Positions 24,851 through 40,143 of a stretch of DNA of 64,000 nucleotides are shown here, in pieces. Within the stretch, counting starts at the first letter, position 1; each line of letters opens with the position of its first letter. The translations under genes were made by a program, and so were the position numbers. Source of the DNA: Parietaria judaica (Eukaryota > Streptophyta > Magnoliopsida > Rosales > Urticaceae); the NCBI GenBank assembly GCA_954871525.1, contig OX940865.1:20816420-20880419 (forward strand), given 5' to 3'. The notes below the pieces were generated by a model. It had not been told where the DNA came from, made no database searches, and saw only the letters and a program-made list of their open reading frames with translations.

Positions 24851-27800
24851 GTTATCCAATCACGTATCACACTTAGGCAAGGAAGTATTTCTCATCATGT
24901 AATTTTCTTAAGACTATGCATGTATGAGATTGCATGGTTGTCTGAGATCGTACAAGAATGAGTTGTACAGTCGAAGAGGCTTAAAGAAAATTGATTGATA
25001 CTGTCATATATTCATCTTCTTTTCAGTATTCTTATCTCTATTGACCTTGATTTTCTTTTCATTCACGTGTCTGGCCCTTGGCCCGGAGAGTTTATGCTTG
25101 TTATTTTTATTATCTTGTTTCGCTTAGTATCATTAGAGGTTCATTTGACATTTCTAGTGAAAGAAAAATTGAGATTGTTTATTCTATCAAATTAATAAGA
25201 TTCATCACATTAATGAATCTTTGTTGGCCAAATTTAAAAATGAACCTTCGTTTCTATAAAGATGTAAAAAAACGAGCAAGGCAAAATCTCCTGCAAACTT
25301 TAGCGAGTCACGAGCAGCTTTGACTCGCCCTCACGGCCTCACCATACAACGCCGGAAAAAGCCAGACGTTTGAGCAACGTAATAATATTTATATATATAT
25401 ATATATATATATATGTATGGCTAAATAATAGTTAGATATATGTGTTAAAGATATTCAGGGCATTTGGACATATAAGAATTAAGAAGGTCCTTATGTTGGG
25501 CGTGGGGGCAGCTGAGCTTTCTTGACTAAACCCTAACCATCTTTCTCTCTATTTCAATCTTCCTTTTTTCTTTCTTTAATTAAATATTTGAAATAAATGA
25601 CACTAGTGAGCTAGAGATAAAAAAAAATATCATAAAAATAATTTTTGCGTGCTAGTTTTGTCCTTAATAGGCTCTCACCAACCATGTGTGTTCTTTATTT
25701 TTCGGTTTGGATTAATTAGAGACTAAGATTCAAGGAATAGAACATATGGAAGGAAAAAAAAAAGTTGTCAAAAGTGACAAAAGCAAATAATTTCAATCAT
25801 ACGCGTCACTTTAATTTAATATATATTTATTTTATCATAAATATTATAACGAGAATGTTCATATCGGCCCTAATTCATCGGATCCCATTCTAGTTTTAAA
25901 TTTATATGCATGACGATATCTTCAATCCTTTAAACCGAGGTGATGAAAAAGAATACATGCTCTGTGAAATTCGGGATCAGTTAGTTATTACGGTGATGTG
26001 CTGATGGAGCATTCTTAAAATTGTGTAAACATAAAACTGCATAGTTGTCTCGAATCTTTTAAAATATGAAGTTGAAATATTTAGATGATTAATAAAATTG
26101 ATTGATAATATTGCTTTTTTTTCAAGAGATATATATTTTTTGATATTTTTTAAATAATTAAATTAAGCGTATTCGGGCATAGTTTATAAATGAATGATCT
26201 CTTAGAATTTTCTTAGAAAAATATAAAAATAAAAAGACAAAGTACGTTGAAAAAATTAGTGCATGCTCATTACTCTTCTCCCCTTCCTTTCACTCCTAAT
26301 AATTTCTTTTTTTCCTCTATTATTATTTGTTTATATAATTTTATTTGTGCTTTTCTAAAATAATAATAAAAAATCACATATATTAATGTAACAAAATCTA
26401 CAAAAATGGGATTTTTCCAACTTTTGCCAAATCAAAGTGATGTGGACTTATCACTATACTCATGTCATAAATTCCCTTAAAATATAGTCGGCAATTCTCA
26501 TATTTCAACTTTAAAACATTATTTTATTTTATTTTATTTTGTTTCCATTTTCTTCTTCTTCTTCTTCTTCTTTTTCTTTCTTTGGAATGTAATTTTTTTT
26601 AATTGTCTAGTCGAATTTTGAATAAATAGCGCAACAACACATTAATGATGACTCTCGTGAAGATTTGACTTGATTAAACAAAACATGATATATAATCACT
26701 ATTTAATTCTACAACTACAAAACATGGTCAAAGGAAAAGAAAAGAAAAGAAAAAAAAAAACAGATGACCATTTTTTGCACTTAACCGGTTGAAACTTATA
26801 CACCGGTCCCATTTACCGGTTTAAATATCTGTACTTTTCCGAGATCAGAATTGGATTTGCTTTTAATTAATTAATTAATTGTAAAACGGTATAAGCCGAT
26901 AACAATTTGAATTTATAATTATAAAATAATGGTTTTAACTGTTTACCAATTCAAAAATATGTATATTTTTTTTTATATTGGGTACCGGTCTTATTTTTTA
27001 TTATCTGTTATTGGTTTAAAGTATTTAAAAGAGTTATTGATTTTTTTTAACATTTGTATTGAAAAAAATAATTTTTACCAAATTAGAACTAATATTGAAT
27101 TTTGGAATATCGTATAACCGGGACCATCGGAACCAAATAACAATATCAAAATAACCGATTCACGGGACCATTTGATCACCACCATGTCCTGGAATAACCT
27201 CAGTTTGTTTCTTAATTTTTGGCTACTGTATAGCAGCTGAAAAAGAAAAATTATCATTCTTAATCTTGACAAAGCTTTACATTACTACATTATTACGTAC
27301 ATAGTTATTCGTCCACGTACATGAAAAATACGTTAATGTCGTGACTTTTGAGCCTTGAATTTGTTATATAATATAGTTTTATTAATATATATAAGCTGAT
27401 CTGTACTTATCTAATATGTATGGTAAGGTTTTTCATGCACGTAACTGACTCTACTGCACGCCCAAAAAAACAAAAAACTAATCCGATAATATATGTAGAA
27501 AATCAAATCGTTCCACTAACGGACAATTTATCACTAATATACAATTTTCTATTTTGTTGTTTTGTTTATGTATGATAAATCATAAATTTATATTTATTTA
27601 TATGGTTGAAACTTGAAACATTAATCTCAGTTTTTTGGAATCTGGCTTGATATGATCGGTCTTGGTTTGGGTTGGATTCTCAATTTAAACAAAAAAATAA
27701 AAATTCCAATGTTTACATCATTTGGAAAATATTATTGAAATATTATTTTTGCCTAAACATGGTCACGATATCCAATTTATGATTAAGCAAGAGCGACCGG

Positions 27801-27944
27801 GCGTGGTTCTCGGTTAAGGACATATTTTTCTAACCGGAACTACGAATTGAGATACAAATAAAGTTTCTTGGTCAAACTTCTGTCCCTGATTTATTCTTCC
27901 CCGATAACCATCACAAAGGTGGTGCAGTGGCATGCATTGCTAGT

Positions 27945-28094
27945 AAGGTTTAAAATGCCGTTTTTGCCAATAAATCGATTGCCGTTTTTGAGGATTTTCG
28001 ATGATTATCGATGAAAAACTACTATGCTGTAGCTTATCGTTACCGACACTTATTGAGGATTATCGAGGATAATTGAGGAAAATTCGAACCTTGG
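27945..28094. mobile_element. Fragment related to the ABCA1 intron-20 MITE
   Basis: It starts AAGGTTT and ends CGAACCTTG, and contains the same runs of GATTATCGATG and GAGGATTATCGAGG found in the element at 7864-8348. It is about 150 bp, far shorter, and has no clean target duplication. Confidence 0.6.
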
Positions 28095-28129
28095 CCAGTA
28101 CTACACAACTTTTCGTATAGTCGAGAAAG

Positions 28130-28660
28130 AGGACGGAGAACGAGATATCGTTTTTATGATGATGGTAGTGAAGAAGAAGGATGTCTTTGACAACTCGTGA
28201 TTGAACGATGTCGTTGAGGCTCACATTTGAACAACACACTTTTATGTTTAGTCTCTGTCGTTTCTCGTGTAACTTGTCGTTTTTCAAATTGCTGTTTACT
28301 AATAGTTGGCTAAATATCATGTCGTATTCACATTGAAACCACTTAAATGATGTCGTTAAAGTTCACATATCACTTGTTGTTTACTAATTATCATGTCTTT
28401 TCTACCGTATGATTATTTCTGTCGTTTTACAATCTCATCAGTATTCATATAGCTTATTTCTATATTCCGGTATGCAATATGTCCTTTCAATTATGATGTC
28501 GTTTTCTCTTCATCTGTCGTTTTCCTAATTTATCTATCGATTTGTTGCTGATTATTGACAAACGGCATCATTCTTTATGAGATGTGGCTTTCTTTTTGTC
28601 TTATTGTTTTCAATTCATTGTCGTTTATTTCATGCAACTGTCTCTAACCGGGTCTTTTTT
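28130..28660. repeat. Cluster of irregular GTCGTTT motifs
   Basis: About ten copies of TGTCGTTT or close variants occur at irregular spacing of 20-90 bp. The reverse complement (AACGACA) is similarly clustered at 54285-54460, and a few copies sit at 63545-63675. It does not code for protein. It looks like an old dispersed repeat of unknown class. Confidence 0.45.
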
Positions 28661-29650
28661 TTTAGTCTTATTCGGTACTTAGACCGCAAATATCTATAAT
28701 ATCTTATACTGCAAAAATGTACATGCTTCTGCTAAAAATAATATAATTGAGAATATTCCAGTTTAAAATCCAAATATCTAAATACTTATGCCCAAACACG
28801 TCTAACAATATTCACATAGATTTTAGCATGATTTTTATAACACTACGTAGTCTTACCATTTTATTTTATTTTTTTAAATGTTCAAAATTACATATATCGA
28901 CCAAGGTTATAATGCACAATCACATTACTAGATATATTCACATTACTTAATTTTTACAAATATTATTTTTAGTTTTAGTTTTAAAAAATAAACTGTTTTA
29001 AAGAAACTAATATGTGTTGGTAATTTGTTTATATAACTGTTGTTGTCGGTAACAAAAATTGATTTAGCGTTTGATATTTTTTTTTATTTAGGCTAAAAAG
29101 ACTAAAATAAACTAAAATCGTTTTTTTTTTTATAGAAAAAACCAAAAGCTACGAATTATAACTTTTACGATTCATGTACAAAAATTTAAAGTCGCTTTTG
29201 TGTTTGGAAAAATAATTTTGCCAAACACGTAAAAAGCAATTTAGTTTATTTTAAAAACAAAAACATGACTAAATAAGATGCGCCAAACGCACCTACTATT
29301 GACCAAGTTTACATACGTAAAAAGAAAACTCATTTGAGTCCCATAAAGATTAAACCCGTTATCACTATGCCCGGCTTGCTTGGTTGATTAACTCTACTTA
29401 ATCTTCTTTAAACTCATCATAATAATCATATCGAGAAAAAAAAAAAGAAATTACAAGAGAAGAAACAAAAGTTGGAAATCTGAGGCAGAAAGCGCGAGTG
29501 GCGAACACGCCCTGGTCCCGCGCGTAGGCATGGCTTGTCGTGGAGTGACTGTCTCATCTCGAACTCCCCAAAACCCCAAAACAGGAATCCAACTGATCTT
29601 CTCTCTCTCTCTAGAATTTGTATGGTCTGAGACAGACCAGACCAGTGGCT

Positions 29651-34154
<4,504 letters not shown>

Positions 34155-34780
34155 AGTATTTTGAGAGTCGTTTGCACAATACTCTATTTGGGTAAATTCA
34201 GTTTTGTTCTCTCTTCAATAAGCCTTCAATTTTATTTTTATATTTTTACAATGGAGCCTTGTTGTATTTATTGATCTATCAATTACACTGTAAATTCAAC
34301 TTGCAGAGACTGCCAATATATCCATTCGGATTTAATTTTCCAATAAATTGATATATCTAGGGATTTCCTTCGATTCTTGAGCATTCAGCATGGGATTGGA
34401 AAGAAAAAAAAACCGGACATTTTGATATTGTTTATACCGAATACCGAATTTGACGGATAAAATTGAATGTACCGAATAAAAACTGAATCATTCGGTAACC
34501 ATATTCGATAATTTTAAAATAAATAGGTTCGAGAACTTAATTGACCGCATATAATTAGAATTTAATATATAGTTTTGTATTTTACATCGCAGACATAAAT
34601 ATGAAATATAAAACTAATTGACATGTATCATAAAGTTACATCGTGAATAAAAAATATAATCGAAAATAATGGTATTCATTATTAATAGGTATACTCCATA
34701 TTTTGTTCCCACTTCTTTGCTTCTTTCTGATGTTGATTTTCTTATAAAACTTAATGATATATGATTTTCTCTTCTAACGG

Positions 34781-35289
34781 GTGGTAGACGAATTCGATCA
34801 AATTGTCCGCGTCATAAAAACTCAACAACGAGGAAGATCTAGATATACCGGAAGGAACTGGCATTCAAAGGACACCACGTATTCTTCATTTCAAAACCCG
34901 AGGTCGGGTCTACTTATTAACCTCATAAATGTCACCATTGCTCTCTACTATGTCCATGTTAGATGTGATTTTCTATTATTGCAACTTGCAGCTTATCATA
35001 GAACCGAACTCGATGAGGATGTTCACTTTCTAGAAACCGACATCGAGGAAGATCCAATCCCTCCAGTATTTAATAACAAAGGTTGCTCTAATCTACCCTT
35101 TTAAGCATAGTTTCTCTTGTTTCTTTACATTTCTCTGTTTGTTAATTTCTGATGCTGAACCGATTTCGATACTATGTCTTCTTAAGTAATACAATCGGCT
35201 GTTGAAATCGACGTCGAGGAGGATCAAGAAGTAGCGGAATTATGGGGGAAACCATTCAGCCAATATTTCAAAAGAAAGACATGATCAGG
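34781..35289 (+). pseudogene. Cluster of three broken copies of NTRC exon 9
   Basis: Three fragments resemble NTRC exon 9 (the thioredoxin-domain part DEFDQNVHF...IEEDPEVAE...GTPC). They are 34781-34900 (VVDEFDQIV, frameshifted before the EED segment), 34991-35082 (ELDEDVHFLETDIEEDP) and 35186-35289 (AVEIDVEEDQEVAELW, then CAATATTTCAAAAG). Each is joined to intron-like flanks that resemble NTRC intron 9. Reading frames are broken, and the CGPC exon and the final exon are absent, so no functional thioredoxin is encoded. The same three fragments recur in the same order at 44773-45327. Confidence 0.8.
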
Positions 35290-35654
35290 TTAGTTTAACT
35301 TTACCTATGAAAATTAAGTGAGTTTTATAGTTAGTAGAACCCTTAAAGTGTATGATGCAGTTGTGCAGAGTGTGCATAGGATCGAGTGTTTTTGTCTTCT
35401 GCAATGGGAGTGATGATCTTGGTTGCGTAAGTTTCGTTTTGGTTCGTGGATTCTCGTCTCTCGTGTCAGCATTTTCGGTGTGTTTATCAATATAATCATA
35501 AGTTTGAAGAACTACGTCAAATCCATTATTTTGTTGTGATGCCTCTAGGTGTTTACTAGAGAAGAACTTGGTGTAACCCATTGATTTGATAAGTGGAACA
35601 TTTAAGTGGCTTACGGGTCTCGTAGTTTTTTACCTTCCATTTTTCAGGGTTTTC

Positions 35655-37056
35655 TGATAACTCTATAGAAATAGAGTTATTATACGGTTTTTACGGAATT
35701 AATAAATTAAACCCGAACGAAAGATCATTATAAAATTGACAATATTGTCCGATTAACGCTAAATTGTGAGAGATTGAACATATTTGTGTGACACTGAAGA
35801 TAAACACATAAATGGACATAAATTGTGAATTAGAACCAAAATAATGTGTGTTTTCTATTCTATGTCTCTCACTTTAATGTGTGTTATGATTGGGCTTAAT
35901 TAATTGGGCCCAATTACCAAGAGAATGAGCTTAAAAAGGAAAGATGCCCTAATTAATTTTTGTCTCTTTTGGGAAAGAAAACCAGCCATTGGATGAAGAC
36001 AAGAGCATGATTAAAGGCTGAAAAAGAAAAAGAAGCTGAAAACAAGGAGGAAGCAATCAGCCAACGTGGGAAGGGAGCCTTGGACAAGAAGAAAAAGAAG
36101 AAAAAAAAGGAGGCAACAGGAGAAAAAGAAGGGAGCAGCTGCTGGGAATCAAGAAGGGAAGCAGAAGAAAATTATTTTGAAGAGGGATTCAAGAACGACT
36201 CATCGTCAAGGGAACCTGCTACAATTTAGAGTTCTTCTAAACTCTTATTCTCTTTGAGATTTGTTCTTTGAACTCCTTGGATGAATTGTATCTTGAACCA
36301 AATTATGTTATCTTGTTTTTGTTTCTCAAGTATGAACTAATTCCTTAAGGGTGGGTAAATGATGAACTAAGGGTTTTGTTGATTAGTGTTTGCTATGGAA
36401 TTTAGTATTTTCCTTGTTCATGGTTGAGTGTTAATTGTGATAGCTTTATTCCTTGTCTCAACTTAATAGAGTTTTAGATCTAATCTCTATTGGAAAATAT
36501 GAATTAGATTCGAAATACAACCTTGATACATGCTTAATTCCTTGGATTTTGTTCATAGGATTGAGAGAGATATAGGAATATATAACTCTCCTTGTAGATC
36601 ACGAAATTGGGCTTAATTTAAACCCGTAAGTAGTCTTATCATAGGAATATGAAGGATTAGCTTGCAATTGGTTTTCAAAGCGGAAGTTCGGAAGAACCTA
36701 CGTAATTTTCGTTTTCAGATTGCTTGGGAAATGCTACAACAATGTTGTAGCATTCGCTGATTAATCGAAACCCGAAGTGATTCACGAACCCAACCGTTTT
36801 ATCTCATCGATTATCAATTTGCTTGTTTCCCCTGCTCCAAATACCTTTATTTAGCACTTTGAATACCATTTTAGCTTACAATTTGAATGAATTTTCATTT
36901 TACAACAATTCGCATGATATGTTCTATTTTTATAACTCGTGCGAAATACGTATTTTGATTTAGTCTCCGTGTGATCGATCTTTGTGCCTTGTACAATGTA
37001 TTACTTGTCGACACGTGCACTTGCGTAAAATTTGCATACACGTTTTGCAACCAACA
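35655..37056. mobile_element. 1402-bp solo LTR (probably Ty3/gypsy) with 5-bp target duplication
   Basis: It begins TGATAACTC and ends CAACCAACA. It is flanked by the direct repeat TTTTC (35650-35654 and 37057-37061), as expected for LTR retroelement insertion. The end portion has the GACACGTGCACTTGCG motif often seen near the 3' end of plant gypsy LTRs. The second cluster of exon copies lacks this sequence: the homologous flanks rejoin at about 45650-45700. No internal retroelement genes remain, so it arose by LTR-LTR recombination. The purine-rich open frame at 36066-36257 is part of the LTR. Confidence 0.85.
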
Positions 37057-37321
37057 TTTTCCACGCTAAAATTCTGTGTCGTTAATTTCAGCTTGAATTG
37101 TGTTTCCGTGATAGTTATAATTCGACAAAAACCGTTAAATATGAGATATAAAACACAAAATTATCTCGTGTCCGCTGCAACTTTAAACATTAATAAACGG
37201 GTAAACTCTAACCAAAGTGCCCAATATAATCTTTTTTTTTTCCCGGCTAAAGTAACCACGCCCGAAGCCACGCCTAAAGTCGCCACGCTCTCCGCCCGAA
37301 TCCGGCGATGGTGGTCAATCC

Positions 37322-37324
<3 letters not shown>

Positions 37325-37357
<33 letters not shown>

Positions 37358-37395
37358 GACGCACTTGAGAAGAGAGAGGGGGAGAGAGAGAGATT
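37325..37395. repeat. GA dinucleotide repeats
   Basis: Two GA tracts (37325-37353 and 37375-37395) are separated by a short spacer. Confidence 0.9.
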
Positions 37396-37669
37396 TAATA
37401 TTTGCGTCAGTAATAAAATTAAATGATAACCTAATTAATTGGGAAATTTTTTAACCAAAGTTTTAGGATAATTAATTTAATTTCGAAAATTAAAATATAT
37501 AATAAATAATGAAATACAAAAATAAATAAATAAATATAATTAAAATCAGAGTTAATATGGTCCAAAATATTTTTAAAATGGGTATAAATGAATTAATTGA
37601 AAATATGAGCAAATCTCTATAACCTTAAGTGATTTTTGGGCATTTCATGAGTTTTTCTTTTTCTTTTTT

Positions 37670-37780
37670 ATATTTTTACCATGAAACCTTGTCGTATTTA
37701 TTGATTTATCAATTACACTGTAAATTCAACTTGTAGAGACTGCCAATATATCCATTCGGATTTAATTTTCCAATATATAA
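37670..37780 (+). repeat. Duplicate of the NTRC 3' untranslated region
   Basis: About 100 bp match 34245-34350, just after the NTRC stop codon, with only a handful of differences (shared pieces include tatcaattacactgtaaatt and gagactgccaatatatccat). It lies about 3.4 kb downstream, past the exon-9 copies and the solo LTR. It marks a duplicated NTRC tail. Confidence 0.85.
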
Positions 37781-38223
37781 TATGCTTACATACGACGATA
37801 AAAATGGATTAAATATATATCTGGACAACGAAAGAAGAACACTCGTCAAGATTACATACTCAATCTCACGTTCACTCTTTTAGGAAAATTAAATCGACAA
37901 ATCGACGGATGGTGAATAGTTGATTTTATGAAAAATTGTATAGAAATGAAATTTAAAGGTATATTAAAACGAAATTTTAGAATTATGTATGAGGGAAATT
38001 TGAGTTCTTGAAAAATTTAAATGGTGGATGGCATAAATACCAAACTAGAGTACGATTTCTGAAGTTATACTTTGATTGTTTTTAAAATAGAGTAATTTTC
38101 TTAAAAAGAGAAGAATATTAAGATAATAGAGAGCATATAAATACTAAAGAAAATGAAAGAGAAGATTATACTTTAACGAGAATATATAGTCGTACAATTT
38201 ACTTAGACACAAGTACCGGAAAT

Positions 38224-38401
38224 CAGTGGCGGAACCAGGATTCGGAGACCGGGGGGGTTTAATTTTTCTTTTCCATTAAATTTAATTTTTTGGGGGTGGT
38301 TTATGTAAATAAGTTTATAGTATTTTGGTCCTTTTAGTGCAATTTTCAAAACTTTGGGGGTGGTTTCAACCACCCCATCCCTTAACATACGTCCGCCCCT
38401 G
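38224..38401. mobile_element. 178-bp hAT MITE with perfect 8-bp target duplication
   Basis: It starts CAGTGGCGGA and ends TCCGCCCCTG, inverted repeats with one mismatch. It is flanked on both sides by CCGGAAAT (38216-38223 and 38402-38409). It contains two GGGGGTGGTTT motifs and no coding sequence. The CAGTGGCGGA end is common in plant genomes. Confidence 0.93.
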
Positions 38402-38504
38402 CCGGAAATACAAAACCCATACACATGTATCAGTATTCAGTATCATAAATCATGAATACAAAAAGTCACCGAGCTACTCTACAAATACGAATACAAAAAG
38501 GGGC

Positions 38505-39290
38505 AAATAGTCAAATAGTTAAATAGCCAAACTTCAAACTTTAATTAGCCAAATAGCCGATGCTTTTACTAATATTGTCAAATAGCCAATTAACTATGTT
38601 AATAAATCACGAAAGACCGGATTACCCTTGTATTAACGTGTATTAACGTGGTTAATTTGTTTAAATATAATAATTATTTTTTAAAAATAATAATTAATCA
38701 CAAGCTCTTCAAGCTCAGCTTCGGCAACAGCAACTCGAGAAAGCAATTCAGTTTGTGAGGAACCGGTCACTTCTTTATATACGTCGCCCTTTGACGATCT
38801 GTCTGTTCAAAAAAAAATTATTAATCACGATTTTTTATTTTTAATTAAATTAACTCCGTTAATACACATTAATACGTTTATTAACGTATTAACGTGGTTA
38901 ATTTGTTTAATTTTTTTTTTAAAAAAATAAAATAAATAATTTTTTTTTAAAAATAATTTTTTTGTTAAAATTTTAACCACGATTTTTTATTTTTTAAACA
39001 AATTAACTCCGTTAATACACATTAATAAACGTATTAACGTAGTTAATTTGTTTAAAAATAAAAAAATCGTGATTAAAATTTTAACAAAAAAAATATTTTT
39101 TTTTTCAATTTTTTTTTATATAAATTAACCACATTAATACCGTTGATATGTTAAAAGGGTATTATAGGTATAAAATATGTTATTAAATAACTATTTGGCT
39201 ATTTCATAATGAAAAATAAAATGTTGACTATCTTGTTAATCAAACATTTCAATTTAGCTATCTCATGCTATTTCTCATACGAAAAATTAT
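38505..39290. mobile_element. Element with weak inverted ends and an internal coding-like fragment
   Basis: The left end (repeated aaatagtcaaatag, aaatagcc) pairs imperfectly with the right end (ggctatttc near 39200). Between them are several copies of attaacgtggttaatttg in both orientations. On the minus strand, 38701-38802 reads about 34 codons without a stop, with higher GC than its surroundings. It looks like a foldback element that picked up a piece of gene. Boundaries are approximate. Confidence 0.5.
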
Positions 39291-39451
39291 CGAAAAATAA
39301 TAATATTCGTAAATCAAGGGTACTATGCAGTATGCACTAATACTATGCAGTACAGCCAAAAACCCTTTGCTTTTCTTATTGGTTGGTCGTTAGTGGACTG
39401 ACCAAGTCCATGCTACAAGTCTTTTTTTTTTTTTTTGGTTTTATTATGGGT

Positions 39452-39893
39452 TAATGGCAGAAAATATTTAAAGTCTAGTCAAAGAATGTTTCTCTAAAAT
39501 TTAAAAATAGTGACAAAAATATTTAAAATCACATTTAGGGTGTTGATCACCCTATTCTCGTAACGCTAACTTACCCGTTAACTCTGGCCACGTGAACAAA
39601 CGTGAGCTGCTGACATAACCATTTTTTTCACGTAGACGAGCCCAATTATGGATTAAATTCGTTGTTTTGTAACGAGGCTGATGTGGGCTCGTCCACGTGG
39701 CGAGAAATTGCTATGTCAACAACCCACGTTTGTCCACGTGGCCAGAGTTAAGGGGTAAGTTAACTGCGTTATGAGAATGGAATGGTCAACACTCCAATTG
39801 TGATTTTGAGTACTTTTGCCACTATTCTTAACCTTTAAGTACAGGAAGGATTCTTTGACCAAAATTTAGATATTTTCACCGTTATTAAACCTA
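39452..39893. mobile_element. Foldback MITE of about 440 bp upstream of NLR1
   Basis: Long inverted arms: gtcaaagaatg near 39480 pairs with cattctttgac-like sequence near 39853, and taactctggccacgtg near 39580 pairs with cacgtggccagagtta near 39735. The centre carries ACGAGCC/GGCTCGT repeats. It ends about 250 bp before the NLR1 start codon, so it may contribute to the promoter. No clear target duplication was found. Confidence 0.75.
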
Positions 39894-40143
39894 TTATTAT
39901 TGTTTGAAATCAAGTGGTCTATATCTTATGCCACATATTATAAAACCGATATCTCGGAGAAATAACAATAGATAATTAGCTTTCAAAAAAAACAATAGAT
40001 AATTTTTTAGAAGTTTGTATCTAGAGAGAACAAATGAATAATTTATTACGTAGAAAAAAGGAGTATAAGAGGCTTGATTCACAGCTTAAGTCTCTTTGTC
40101 CTCTCTTTTGCTTCGGTACAAAGCTCTCTCGTTTGAAGAAACC

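Larger units (their letters stand above)
22310..29650. other. Gene-poor intergenic region between HSFB3 and NTRC (divergent genes)
   Basis: About 7.3 kb of AT-rich DNA holding both promoters. Recognisable contents are a 55-bp TA microsatellite (23437-23491), a TRIM-like remnant (about 24490-24850), a TA tract near 25390-25415, a fragment of the CAAGGTT MITE family (27945-28094) and a stretch dense in GTCGTTT motifs (28130-28640). CT repeats near 29600 lie in the NTRC leader. No further gene was recognised. Confidence 0.6.
34155..40143. other. Region between NTRC and NLR1: exon copies and transposons
   Basis: About 6 kb with no intact gene. In order: the NTRC 3' UTR, broken NTRC exon-9 copies (34781-35289), a solo LTR (35655-37056), GA repeats (37325-37353 and 37375-37395), a copy of the NTRC 3' UTR (about 37670-37780), a hAT MITE (38224-38401), an element with weak inverted ends (about 38505-39290) and a foldback element (about 39452-39893). 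The NLR1 promoter should lie in the last 250 bases. Confidence 0.7.

Noticed and set aside
36066..36257. Basic Arg/Lys-rich open frame
   Set aside because: It lies inside the purine-rich part of the solo LTR.
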